Source of the DNA: Ursus arctos
Taxonomy: Eukaryota; Chordata; Mammalia; Carnivora; Ursidae
NCBI RefSeq assembly: GCF_023065955.2
Contig: NW_026623100.1
Location: 65,662,727-65,726,726 of the forward strand
Length of the DNA stretch: 64,000 bases
Reading direction: 5' to 3'
A program made the translations under genes and the position numbers. Positions 24,347-34,483 of this stretch are shown here, one piece after another. Under the pieces are notes generated by a model. That model did not search any database. It saw only the letters and a program-made list of their open reading frames with translations, and was not told the DNA's origin. Every line of letters begins with the position of its first letter. The first letter of the stretch is position 1.

Positions 24347-24606
24347 CAGGGGTGCCTGGGTGGCTCGGTCATCTGTCTTTGGCTCAGATCATGATCTCAG
24401 AGTCCTGGGATTGAGCCCTGCATCAGGCTCCTTGCTCAGCAGGGAGCCTGCTTCTTTCTCTCTCTGCTGCTCCCCCTGCTTGTTCCCTCTCTCTGTCAAA
24501 TAAAACAAAGAAAATCTTTAAAAATATAAAATAAAATTGCTGCAATGGTCCACTGATTCCATCTAAAAAATTATAGGTATAATTATATATTTTTTAAAAA
24601 ACTCCA
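24347..24606 (+). mobile_element. CAN SINE plus extra 3' segment
   Basis: SINE body and A-rich tail to about 24536, then about 70 bp of non-SINE sequence ('gctgcaatggtccactgatt...') before the second TSD. Exact 15-bp TSD CAAAATTCTAATTTT at 24332-24346 and 24607-24621. The SINE head has also lost a segment, running 'ggctcggtc' to 'atctgtctttgg'. Confidence 0.85.
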
Positions 24607-25656
24607 CAAAATTCTAATTTTTATTTAAAAGCATGAATTTTATCATCAGTAACAAATACTATCATTTCATTTGAAAAAGTGTCTGCCAAATACTCAAGGT
24701 GGAATAACCATAGTGTGCCAGTTACTCTTTCGAGGATAAATGGTGTTCCATGAAAAAGGTAGCCAATTTGAACAATTTCACTGATGCTTTTCCTTGAGAC
24801 AACCATCACTGCTTCAGAATAAGGCAGAAGTATTTCAGTTACTTCCCATTTTGTCACACAGAAAAAAAATGGGTTCTGAGGGTCAAGTTTTAGTAAAAAT
24901 AAAAATTATTTCTGCTTCCTCAAGGAAATTAAGCTTTGTTTTTTTGTGAGTCCATGGTGGTGAAGAAAACAATGACTAATTAGTCCAGCTTGATGCCACT
25001 GTCTTGGTTAATGGTAAGACCAGCAATTTTACACACCACTGCTTCTGTACAATCAGTTTAAGCATCAACATGGTGAAAAACGGGAAACAGCTTAGAATTA
25101 ATATGAAGTAGTTTTGACTTTCTGGTCATAAAAGATCCCCAGGTGGGGTCTGTGGAGATCCAAATTTTGAAAACCCCAGAGGTAACACTAACGTTTGTTG
25201 AGAATTTATATGTCATACCATGTTTAGATGCTTCCATCATGTATTTCATTTGCTCCTTCCAACGATCTAGAAAGAGGTTTTTTAAACAGACGAGGAAATT
25301 CAGGTGGAGTCAAAAAACAAATCCAACTGTTTCTAATCCCAAAGCTTCCCATCACCATGTTTAAGACCACGCTCTGATATATTTGACGTATTATGAAGGA
25401 CAGGTCATTAAATTCTGCTTCCTCATCTGTGAAATGATAATAATTACCTACTTTGCCCTCTTCACAGTACTTTGCAAGGCTCATAAGAAGGAAAGTAGTA
25501 CTCTAAAATTTTCCCTAAACTATATTAAGTATTATGAAAACAAAAATCAACTCCAAGAAGGGGGGAAAAAAATGCTTGAGATTCAAAAAGATGTAGTCAC
25601 TTTATTAAGTGATTGTAAAAAATTTCATACCTGTTTTAAAACAGGTAAAAAAAAAA

Positions 25657-25803
25657 AATCACCATTGACATATCTCAGAAAATACTACATTACCATCATC
25701 GATGCCCCAGATCACTGTGACTTCATCAAGAACATGATCGCAGGTACCTCACAGGCAGACTGAGCTGCACTGTCTGTGGCAAGTGGTGTAGGTGAGTTTG
25801 AGT
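25657..25803 (+). pseudogene. EEF1A-like retropseudogene fragment
   Basis: The reading frame shows [11 protein letters not shown], then DFIKNMI and GTSQAD, matching the G3 region of translation elongation factor 1-alpha (YYVTIIDAPGHRDFIKNM in the active gene). Just upstream, 'accattgacatatct' matches the preceding ITIDIS codons, followed by a gap of about 7 codons. A TGA replaces the Cys codon after QAD, the G3 Gly is Asp, and homology ends near 25803. Only about 50 of roughly 460 codons remain, without introns, so it is an internal piece of an old processed copy. A run of 12 As precedes it, which is odd at a 5' edge. Confidence 0.75.
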
Positions 25804-26277
25804 CTGTTTTGCTCCAATCACAACTTTTTGATATAGTCTACTCTTTCCCATCATTTCCTATTGAGCTCTCCAGCCTATCCCTCTGAACAAGATCTAATTT
25901 CTGAACTTCCCAGAAGAGCCAAAAGGAAGCCCTCTACTCTTTGTGGAAAAGCCAGAAAGCCAAACCCAGAAAAAGAGAAACAAGATGCCAAGAAAACAAA
26001 CTCCCATGAGAAAGCCAAGGATGCTTAACTTCAAGTCCAAGGAGCCTGATCCCTAAAACCAAGGAGCTCAAGTAGAATACTTATAGCTGTACATCCATTA
26101 CAGCTCAATATAGTGCAGAGTAAAGATAAATCTAAGACTGACACACACAGAACTACACTGCCCCCAAACCAAACCTGCTACCATCAAAACGACCTGAACA
26201 GTTGGAACTTTTTTAAATGCTCTGCTATCTAAGACATTAATATCTTCAAGATATGCCTCAAAAAGTTTAAATTATGG

Positions 26278-26641
26278 GGCGTCTGGGGGTTCAGTCTGTT
26301 AAACGTCTGCCTTCAGCTCAAGTCATGATCCCAGGGTCCTGGGATGGAGCCCTACATCGGGCTCCTTGCTCAGTGGGGAGCCTGCTTCTCCCCCTCCCTC
26401 TGCCCTGCTCATGCTCTCTCTCTCTCTCTCTCTCTCAAATAAGTAAATAAAATCTTTTATTTATTTGAGAGAGAGAGGACGAGAGAGCAGAGGAAGAGGG
26501 AGAAGGAGGCTCCCCACTGAGAAGGACGATCCCCACTGAGCAAGAGCCCGGGAACATGACCTGAGCCAAACGCAGATGCTTAACTGAATGAGCCACCCAG
26601 GCTCCCCAACAGATAAAATCTTAAAAAAAAAAAAAAAAAAA
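26278..26641 (+). mobile_element. CAN SINE carrying a nested opposite SINE
   Basis: Sense SINE 26278-26455 whose tail resumes at 26612 ('ataaaatcttaaaa'). Outer TSD AAAAGTTTAAATTATGG (26261-26277) against a copy with 3 mismatches at 26642-26658. Confidence 0.9.
26456..26608 (-). mobile_element. CAN SINE nested in a SINE tail
   Basis: Antisense copy in the A/T tail of 26278-26641. Tail motif AATAAAATCTT on the left and AGATAAAATCTT on the right form its TSD. Confidence 0.9.
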
Positions 26642-26749
26642 AAAAGTCTAAACTGTGGAAAAACATAAATCTATAAATCCCGAGGAACACTGCAATCCAG
26701 CATTATTTTTGGGACCACTCAAATTTTTTAAGAATATATGAAATTACAG

Positions 26750-27121
26750 GGTCCCCTGGATGGCTCAGTCTTGATTTTGGTCCACGTCATGATCTCAGGG
26801 TCGTGAGATCAAGCCCCATGTCGGGCTCTGCATTGGGCATGGAGTCTGCTTAAGACTTCCTCTCTCTCTCTCTCTTAACAAAAAAAATAATAATAAATTA
26901 AAAATTTTTTTAAATTAAAATAGGGGCTCCTGGTTGGTGCAGCTGGTTGAGCAGCCAAATCTTGGTTCCCACCCAGGTTGTGATCTCAGAATCGAGAAAT
27001 GGAGCCCCATGCGGGGCCCCACGCTCAGCATGAAGTATGCTCGAGATTCTCTCTGCCTCTCCTTCTGCCCCTCCCTCTCATGATCTCTCTCTCTAAAAAT
27101 AAATCTTTTTTAAAAAATTAA
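26750..27121 (+). mobile_element. Old CAN SINE with another in its tail
   Basis: Sense body 26750-26900. TSD AATATATGAAATTACAG (26733-26749) and a copy with one mismatch at 27122-27138 enclose both this SINE and the next one. Confidence 0.87.
26922..27114 (+). mobile_element. CAN SINE nested in a SINE tail
   Basis: Sense copy in the A/T-rich tail of the 26750 element; AAATTAAAATA occurs on both sides. Confidence 0.87.
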
Positions 27122-27479
27122 AATATATGAAACTACAGAGGCATAACATAAGTTTTAAAATTCCTAAATTCAAACTGCCACTAAAATACAAGAAAGTGTA
27201 TCAGTCCTGTCCCCTAGCTACTGTGTACCATATTCTCACTCCTAAATGAAGAAATCTGCATGAACTAATCAGTAACTACTCTGCAAAAAGCTTTTATTAA
27301 AAAAAATAAATAAAACAGCCATAGAACAACAACTTCTTTCCTCTGACTTCTACAAAACAGATATGAGATGTCATAAAGTTGGCTAAGTTGTCTTTAACTG
27401 AGCCTTGCCCACATAGTCTAAGAAAATGACTCAGCAAGACTCAGCCCATATGTTAACTACAGTTAAGCGATTAGCACAA

Positions 27480-27640
27480 TTAAGTTAAACACCTATTTCT
27501 CTAACATGCCCAATTTACAAATAAAAAAAAAAAGAAGGCTCAGAGGTTAGATGACTTGCTCAAACTCACAAAGCAAATTAATGATGAATTAGAACCTTGT
27601 TTCCTGGCTCAATATTCTAATACATTTGGCACTATAAAGA
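27480..27640 (-). repeat. MIR
   Basis: Antisense MIR: 'ggctcagaggttagatgact', 'tgctcaaactcacaaagc'. Confidence 0.65.
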
Positions 27641-27942
27641 TAATTTCCAAAAATTAGATCATTCCAAAAAAAGAAATATTCTTTGTGTCATATTTATATA
27701 CCTTTATTAGGTGCACCTAATGTCATGTCCCTCGTATTCCTCTGAAGAATGTAGTTTTCTTTTTCAGTATGGCTATATTTTTTTAATAGAGTTTTCTGTA
27801 GTTCCCTAAGTTGTATTTAAAGATTGCTATACTGAAAATTGTCAACACTTTCATTTGTCATTTACCTGTGTGCAAGGTTTTATTTTCAATAACTGCAATT
27901 TGCCAAAAACTTCAATACCTGAACTTTCTGGCAGTTCAACCA

Positions 27943-28040
27943 AGGGGTGCCTGGCTGGCTCACTGGAGCATGTGACTCTTGATCTCAGGGTGGTGAGCTC
28001 AAGCCCCACATTGGGCATGGAGCCTACCTTATATATATTT

Positions 28041-28071
<31 letters not shown>

Positions 28072-28072
28072 A
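27943..28072 (+). mobile_element. Old short-type CAN SINE with CA/TA tail
   Basis: Short form, 'gggtgcctggctggctcact' to 'catggagcctaccttata', followed by (CA)n(TA)n at 28040-28071. Confidence 0.87.
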
Positions 28073-28172
28073 ATGCAACCAAAATTTCTAAGATTCATTT
28101 ATAAAAAATTATTCAATGCCACCGTAGGACATTCAGGTAGATTACGAAGTAGTTCTTTAAAAGCTCAAACAT

Positions 28173-28386
28173 GGGGCGCCTGGGTGGCACAGCGGTTAAG
28201 CGTCTGCCTTCAGCTCAGCGCGTGATCCCGGCGTTATGGGATCGAGCCCCACATCAGGCTCCTCCGCTGTGAGCCTGCTTCTTCCTCTCCCACTCCCTCT
28301 GCTTATGTTCCCTCTCTCGCTGGCTGTCTCTCTGTCGAATAAATAAAAAAAATCTTTAAAAAAAAAATAAAAAAATAAAAAAAAAT
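28173..28386 (+). mobile_element. CAN SINE, young ursid-type
   Basis: Exact 14-bp TSD AAAAGCTCAAACAT at 28159-28172 and 28387-28400; A-rich tail with (AAAAAT) steps. Confidence 0.96.
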
Positions 28387-28484
28387 AAAAGCTCAAACAT
28401 TTCCAAAATATGAATGATGACATGTAACAGAGACAAATCACATGCTGTCATTAATGTGTATGTCTATAGAAATTAGCACAACAG

Positions 28485-28686
28485 GGGCGCCTGGGTGGCA
28501 CAGCGGTTAAGCGCCTGCCTTCGGCTCAGGGCGTGATCCCGGCGTTATGGGATCGAGCCCCACATCAGGCTCTTCCGCTATGAGCCTGCTTCTTCCTCTC
28601 CCACTCCCCCTGCTTGTGTTCCCTCTCTCGCTGGCTGTCTCTATCTCCGTCGAATAAATAAATAAAATCTTTAAAAAAAAAAAAAA
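28485..28686 (+). mobile_element. CAN SINE, young ursid-type
   Basis: Near-consensus body. Exact 17-bp TSD AGAAATTAGCACAACAG at 28468-28484 and 28687-28703. Confidence 0.97.
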
Positions 28687-28763
28687 AGAAATTAGCACAA
28701 CAGCTTGATCACAAATTGTATACTTCAGTCACTGTGTGTGTTACTAATTTTAACATCTAAATT

Positions 28764-28950
28764 GAGGCACCTGGGTGGCTCAGTCAGTTAAGCGTCTGCC
28801 TTTTCAGCTCAGGTCATGATCTCAGGGTCTTGGGATCCTGGGATTGAGCCCCGCATCAGGTTTCCTGCTCAGCAGGGAGTCTGCTTCTCTCTCTCCCCCC
28901 TCCTTCCGCTTCTCCCCACCACTCATTCTCTCTCTCTCAAATGAATTTTA
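28764..28950 (+). mobile_element. CAN SINE, old
   Basis: Sense copy, 'ggcacctgggtggctcagtc' head; its tail is the target of the next SINE. Confidence 0.88.
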
Positions 28951-28965
28951 AAAATCTAAAATATA

Positions 28966-29161
28966 GGGGCACCTGGGTGGCTCAGTCGTTAAGCGGCTGC
29001 CTTCGGCTCAGGACGTGATCCTGGGGTCCTGGGATCGAGCCCCACATCAGGCTCATCTGCTGGGAGCCTGCTTCTTCCTCTCCCACTCCCCCTGCCTGTG
29101 TTCCCTCTCTCGCTGGCTGTCTCTCTCTGTCAAATAATAAAATCTAAAAAAAAAAAAAAAA
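28966..29161 (+). mobile_element. CAN SINE
   Basis: Exact 15-bp TSD AAAATCTAAAATATA at 28951-28965 and 29162-29176. Confidence 0.95.
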
Positions 29162-29244
29162 AAAATCTAAAATATATACATATATTTATATAGATATATA
29201 TATCTAAAGCTATCTTTCAAATGGTAGACTATTGTAGCCTTCCC

Positions 29245-29525
29245 GCTCCCCCCCTTTCTATTTATTTTTTTATTTGAGTATAGCTGATATACAATGTGAC
29301 ATCAGTTTCAGGTATACAACAAAGATTCAACTCTATACCTTATGCTATGCTTTCCGCAAGTAGAGCTCCCATCTGTCACCAAACAATACTACTACAATAC
29401 CACTGCCTGTATTCCCTATCTTGTACATCTTTTATTCCCACGACTTATCATTACATAACTGGAAGCCTGTTATCGCCCACTCCCCTTAACCCATTTTGCT
29501 CACCTTCCCATCCCTAATTGCAGCC
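29245..29525 (-). mobile_element. L1 3' UTR fragment
   Basis: Antisense: 'atttgagtatagctgatata', 'tcagtttcaggtatacaaca', 'agctcccatctgtcaccaaa', 'actggaagcctgttatcgcc', typical of a mid-age L1 3' end. Confidence 0.75.
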
Positions 29526-29820
29526 TTTTTGTATGCAGTTAGAGCAATGTGTATTCCACAGTCATTCCAAGTGTATTTTTTGTTCTAAAGTACTTTTAAA
29601 AGTACTTTTTAGTTTAATAAGAACATTTTTGCCATACACTTATACTCCACCCAAATCTGTATTCTCATTATCACTAAAGGGAAACCTTTCCAATAGGGTT
29701 AATATAGACTGATAGAGACCTCATATAAATGAACTCACAAATAAGAGGGAATGAGAATCCCCATCCTCCTCCGCCTCTGTCACCTACCATTAACTATTTC
29801 ACTTAAAGATAGTATCAGTT

Positions 29821-29990
29821 AGGGGCGCCTTGGTGGCACAGTGGGTTGAGTGTCTGATAGTTTCGGCTCAGGTCATGATCTTGAAGTCATGAGATTGAGC
29901 CCTGCATCAGGCTCTGTGATCAGCAGGAGAGTTCACTTGAGATTCTCTCTCCCTCTGCTCCCCGCCACTCTCTCTCTCTCAAAAAAAGGA
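29821..29990 (+). mobile_element. CAN SINE with GAA/ATT tail
   Basis: Sense copy, 'aggggcgccttggtggcaca' head; its tail has turned into the adjacent trinucleotide repeat. Confidence 0.9.
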
Positions 29991-30076
29991 AGAAGAAGAA
30001 GAAGAAGGAGAAGAAGAAGAAGAAGAAGAAGAAGAGGAGGAGGAATTATTATTATCATTATTATTATTATTATTAA
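29984..30076. repeat. Compound (GAA)n(ATT)n microsatellite
   Basis: About 55 bp of GAA/GGA triplets followed by about 30 bp of ATT triplets. Confidence 0.95.
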
Positions 30077-30984
30077 GGAGACATATATGGCAAATAAGAG
30101 ACCCAGCCACATCTCTAAAACAGAATATTCACCTCTTAGAAGACAAATCAGCAGTATTGATTCTGGAGCCAATATTCTGGGCTGAAACGCTCATATTCCA
30201 CAAAAGGAAATCAACAGATAATGTCTAAAATTGATAAACACCAATGTAATATTATTTAGAAATATGATGGTACATTCAGGAGAATTAGCAAAGAGTTGGA
30301 ACGGCTGTCATAGGGAAACAGGACTTATAGTGGAAACAGTGGTAGAGGAAACCCCTGTTTTTCATAGAGTCTCATACAGTACTGTTTAACTTTCTTTAAA
30401 CTACAAATCGTTGTTTTTTTTGGAATTTGTTTAAAGAAAGAAAAGGCTGGAAAGAACAGATCAAGGAACCCTATTATGGCTGTGTATAGAGTTTGGTGTT
30501 TTTTTTTTTTAAGTCAGGAAAATGCTCATTTAATTTTGTCCATGTTACCGCAATTCTGGCTAATGAAAAGTGAAAGTAAGCTGGCCAAAGGACTCTGGTC
30601 AGAGTTTTTATGCTTTTAAAAGAAGATAAAAAGAAATAAGAGAAAAATAAATATTTTTTTGAAACCCCAAATGTATCACTGATTCATTCATGGATCAAAC
30701 CACTGGGTAAAATGTTATTAGAGAATACAATACTCACACAGTCTCAAAGCATCACCACACCTATTACTTATTAATTACAAATGGGAAAATATCTTAGCAA
30801 TTTGGCAGATTATATCTTACACAAGGGCTCAAATTTATTATCACCAATAATAGACAAAATGACATTATGCACACTTTCTGATGTGATGAGTTGAAAAAGA
30901 TCACCTAGTTAGTGTATCTGCCAAAATGTTTAATTTGAATCTAATCATGAAGAAGCAAATCCAAAATGTGGGGCATTCTATTAA

Positions 30985-31485
30985 AAAAATATTTATACTC
31001 ATTCAAAAATGTCAATGTCATGATCTGTTTTGTTCTCAATTAAGGAAAGTAAAGAGACAGGACAACTAAATTCAATGCAATATCCTGAACTGGACTCTGG
31101 ACACCTCCACTGCCAACCACCTCCAAAAAAGTCAAAGCAGTTGAGGAAGTTTAAATAAGGACTACAAAACATATAATATAATTGACTAATACTAAATTTC
31201 TCAACTATAATTATAATATTGTAGTTACATAAGTTATACAAGAGAACATCTTATTTTGAGCTGATATATACTGGAGTATTTGGGGATGAAGTGTCATATC
31301 TGCAGCTTACTTTCAAATTTTCAAATGGCCTAGCAAATAAAAGAAATACAAACACAAAATGGGTGAGTGCTCAAAGGCAGCAAAATGTTACTAGAAAACC
31401 CCCATTAAGGGTATATATATGAAGAGTGGTACTATTCCTCCAAATTTTCAGTAGGTCTGAAAGTTTTCAAATAAAAAGTTGGAAG
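30985..31485 (+). mobile_element. Old L1 3' UTR-like repeat
   Basis: Resembles a mammalian L1 3' end by its order: 'aagagacaggacaactaaat', 'ggactctgga', 'tatactggagtatttgggga', 'ctgcagcttactttcaaatt', and a final 'gaaagttttcaaataaaaag'. Family assignment from memory. Confidence 0.5.
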
Positions 31486-32379
31486 GGAAAAGAGAGACAC
31501 AAGAAAGAAACGATCCTCCTCCTTCAGGATGATATTATGTCTCAGTGTGTCTGGAGCCTAAAATTGGTGCAGCTTATCTCCACAGGATGAGGAAAGCTAG
31601 CTAGGGAAACACTGCTGAGTGAGTGGCAGGATGGAAAATATAACTGGGGCTCTTGTCGAGACTGCCAAGCCACTTAGCAAACGGACCCTTGAAATGGCAC
31701 AGCTTCAAACTTCTTATTGTTTAAGCCAATCTGTGGGATTTCTTGGGAGGCAAGGGGTTGTCACTTCCTAATACACAAATGTATAGCAAAGAAGTACTGC
31801 CACCAAAAAGACATTGAGGATGCAGAGCCAAGGATAGGCAGTAAGGAAGAGAGGTACCACAGTACTTACCCTTTCTATGTTATCATTTTAATGCTGTATT
31901 TTTAAATTAATAGGCATTACTTTTTAGAAGTAAATTTTAAATGAATATAACTCAAATAAAAATAAATGCACCTATTACTGGAAATCACTTTCCTGACCCA
32001 GGGGTAGAGGCACTGACTACAGTAATTTACCACAGAATAAAAATATTTAAACCAAAGAAAATGTCACATACAGAAAAAACTCCAACTCCACCCCTTTTCT
32101 GAAAGCTCCTAGAACTGTAAGCTGTTAGTGGTTAGAGATTTTGAGGTTTCAATGGGTTCCATTTAAAGAGGTATGATGTTTGATGTGGAGAAGAAACATG
32201 GCTGCTTAAAATTATCAACAGAAGAGATAAATGATAAAAAAAAGATTTTGGCTAAATATCAGCTCTTTCAACCTAAAAATATGAATAGCAAATCGAATTG
32301 TCTATAGACTATATCTAGTCTTTACAACCATCCTCGGATTATGTATCCAAAGAAATCATTCATGTAAAAGATAATTTTC

Positions 32380-32582
32380 TTCTTTTTAAATTTTATTTAT
32401 TTATTTTACAGAGAGAGAGAGCGCATGCGTGCACATACAAGCAGGGGTAGGGGCAGAGGGAGAGGAAGAGAATCTCAAGCCAACTCTAAACTGAGTGCAG
32501 AGCCCAAGGCAGGGCTTGATCTCAGGATCTGAGCCAAAACCAAGAGTCAAACGTTCAACTTATTGAGCCGCCCAGGTGCCCC
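32380..32582 (-). mobile_element. CAN SINE, old
   Basis: TSD TAAAAGATAATTTTC (32365-32379) and a copy with one mismatch at 32583-32597. Confidence 0.93.
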
Positions 32583-32649
32583 TAAAAGATACTTTTCAAT
32601 AAAGTCTTTTTAAGTCACAAAATGGTCCAGTCCTATAGCGGCTTATCAT

Positions 32650-32790
32650 TCCATTTAATCCAATCAGGTTTACAAGGTACGCATTATTAGCCTCTGTCTA
32701 AAAAAAATTCCAAAAGATTTTAAAACCTGCCTGAAATTAAACAGCGGCAACAAAGATATTAATTTAATTAACCCATGTTCTTTTCATTAT
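32650..32790 (-). repeat. MIR
   Basis: Antisense MIR-like: 'aggtacgcattattagcctc', 'cctgcctgaaattaaacagc'. Weak. Confidence 0.5.
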
Positions 32791-33123
32791 ACCATCCCTC
32801 CCTTATCACTCTAGCCACTACTTTTTCATTTCCTTGCTGGATTCCTATCCTGTCTACACCTGAATGTTGGTATTCCTTGCAGTTTTTGGAGGTCTTCTCT
32901 TCTTACTTCACCATGACTTAAACTGCTTTTCTTTCTCCAGACTAGATTCTACTCCTTACCTCCCAGACATGCTATACAAATACCTACCATCTACTAGATA
33001 ACCTACAGGCACATAACCCAACTCAAAAACTTATCATGCCTCTGACCTGCTCTTTCTCACATATTTTCTGTTAATGACACCAATTCACCCAACCAGTGGC
33101 AGCATCAGAAATATGTGGCACAC

Positions 33124-33358
33124 TGGGGCGCCTGGGTGGCGCAGTCGTTAAGCGTCTGCCTTCGGCTCAGGGCGTGATCCCAGCGTTCTGGGATCGAGCC
33201 CCACATCAGGCTCATCCGCTGGGAGCCTGCTTCTTCCTCTCCCACTCCCCCTGCTTGTGTTCCCTCTCTCGCTGGCTGTCTCTGTCAAATAAATAAATAA
33301 ATCTTAAGAAAGAAGAAAAGAAAAGAAAAGAAAAGAAAAGAAAAGAAAAGAAAAAAAA

Positions 33359-33411
<53 letters not shown>

Positions 33412-33418
33412 GAGAAAG
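33124..33418 (+). mobile_element. CAN SINE with long AAAG tail
   Basis: Head GGGGCGCCTGGGTGGCGCAG. The tail expanded into about 115 bp of (AAAAG)n(AAAG)n at 33303-33418. TSD AGAAATATGTGGCAC (33107-33121) and a copy with one mismatch at 33419-33433. Confidence 0.95.
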
Positions 33419-33433
33419 AGAAATACGTGGCAC

Positions 33434-33612
33434 AGGGCGCCCAGGTGGCTCAGTTGGTTAAGCATCCAACTCTTAATTGTGGCTCAGATCATGATCTCAG
33501 GGTCACATCAGGCTCTGCGCTGGGTATGAAGCCTGCTTAAGATTCTCTCTCCCTCTCCCTTTCCCCCTGCCCTCTCTCTACTGAGTCCTCTCTCTCTTAA
33601 AAAAAAAAAAAA
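33434..33612 (+). mobile_element. CAN SINE, second in train
   Basis: Inserted at the duplicated target: 'cgtggcaca' before it and 'tgtggcacag' at 33614-33623 after it. Confidence 0.9.
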
Positions 33613-33623
33613 ATGTGGCACAG

Positions 33624-33750
33624 CGGCATCTGGCTGGCTCAGCCAGTGGAGTGTGCAACTCTTGATATCAGGGTTGTGGATTTGAGAGCCATGCTGAGTT
33701 TAGAGATTACTTAAAAATTAAAATAAATAAATAAGTAAGTAAGTAAGTAA
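33624..33750 (+). mobile_element. Old short-type CAN SINE, third in train
   Basis: Short form 'cggcatctggctggctcagc', with a (TAAA)(TAAG)n tail at 33721-33750. Confidence 0.88.
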
Positions 33751-33812
33751 CACGGCTTTAACCCTGCCACTCACTACCCCATCCACAGGGTGAAGTATAA
33801 GTTCACTGCCAG

Positions 33813-34224
33813 GGGTGCCTGGGTGGCTCAGCCATTAAGCGTCTGCCTTCGGCTCAGGTCATGATCCCAGGACCCTGGGATCGAGCCCCGCATGGGACCC
33901 CCTGCTCGGCAGGAAGCCTGCTTCTCCCTCTCCCACTCCCCTTGCTTGTATTCCCTCTCTCGCTATCCCTCTCTGTCAAATAAATAAATAAAATCTTTTT
34001 TTTTTTTTTTAAAGATTTTATTTATTTATGTGACAGAGAGACAGCCAGAGAGAGAGGGAACACAGCAGGGGGAGTGGGAGATGAAGAAGCAGGCTCACAG
34101 CGGAGGAGCCCGATGTGGGGCTCGATCCCGGTACGCCGGGATCACGCCCTGAGCCGAAGGCAGACGCCTTAACGACTGCGCTACCCAGGCGCCCCTAAAT
34201 AAATAAAATCTTAAAAAAAAAAAA
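33813..34224 (+). mobile_element. CAN SINE carrying a nested opposite SINE
   Basis: Exact 14-bp TSD AAGTTCACTGCCAG at 33799-33812 and 34225-34238. The body is 33813-33997; its tail resumes after 34196. Confidence 0.96.
33998..34194 (-). mobile_element. CAN SINE nested in a SINE tail
   Basis: Antisense copy in the AAATAAATAAAATCTT tail of 33813-34224, duplicating that motif on its right side (34197-34212). Confidence 0.95.
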
Positions 34225-34483
34225 AAGTTCACTGCCAGATCATACAAAGCCCCTTCACAGTTGGCACCATATGTTTCTAAACACCTGACACCCCAGACCC
34301 AAGATGACAATAAATGCAGGACAGACGGGTTGACTAACTGTGATACAGCTAATGGAACACCAAGAAACAGTTTAAAAAATGAAGAAACTAACAATGATGA
34401 GAAATGATGTCCTGTAACGTAAGATACATAACAGGAGAAGGAGGAAAATACAACTACTTCTAAGATGTATTTATATAATAGTA

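Larger units (their letters stand above)
23340..25177 (-). mobile_element. hAT DNA transposon relic with transposase remnants
   Basis: The left end 'accagttctcaaacttttt' and the right end '...caaattttgaaaacccc' are imperfect inverted repeats of the kind that begin CAGTGGTTCTCAAAC. Flanking 8-bp TSD AGAGGTAC (23332-23339) against AGAGGTAA (25178-25185). On the minus strand, 24621-24857 carries 'HLEYLADTFSN...TDDKIHAFK' and 23865-24059 carries 'YLELSEYALKIHIPFSTIYL'. These resemble the C-terminal part and hAT dimerisation region of ZBED5-like transposases. Their order on the minus strand is correct. Frameshifts and stops rule out function. Two SINEs lie inside (23510, 24347). Confidence 0.75.

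Noticed and set aside
25890..26035. Lysine-rich degenerate frame ('KARKPNPEKEKQDAKKT'), as a possible second retropseudogene
   Set aside because: I could not assign a parent gene; it may be chance in A-rich DNA. A blastx search would decide.
28507..28698. Recurrent open frame with 'ASERGNTSRGSGRGRSRL' seen at many places on both strands
   Set aside because: It is the antisense translation of the CAN SINE middle region; its recurrence reflects the repeat, not a protein family.
29850..30185. 111-codon frame with poly-Arg and poly-Ile
   Set aside because: Translation of a SINE plus the GAA/ATT microsatellite.
31717..31905. 62-codon plus-strand frame in a repeat-poor stretch
   Set aside because: No recognisable domain, no splice context and a length expected by chance.
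33303..33420. Regular short repeats considered as a CRISPR-like array
   Set aside because: Simple AAAG microsatellite from a SINE tail in a mammalian genome; there are no spacers.
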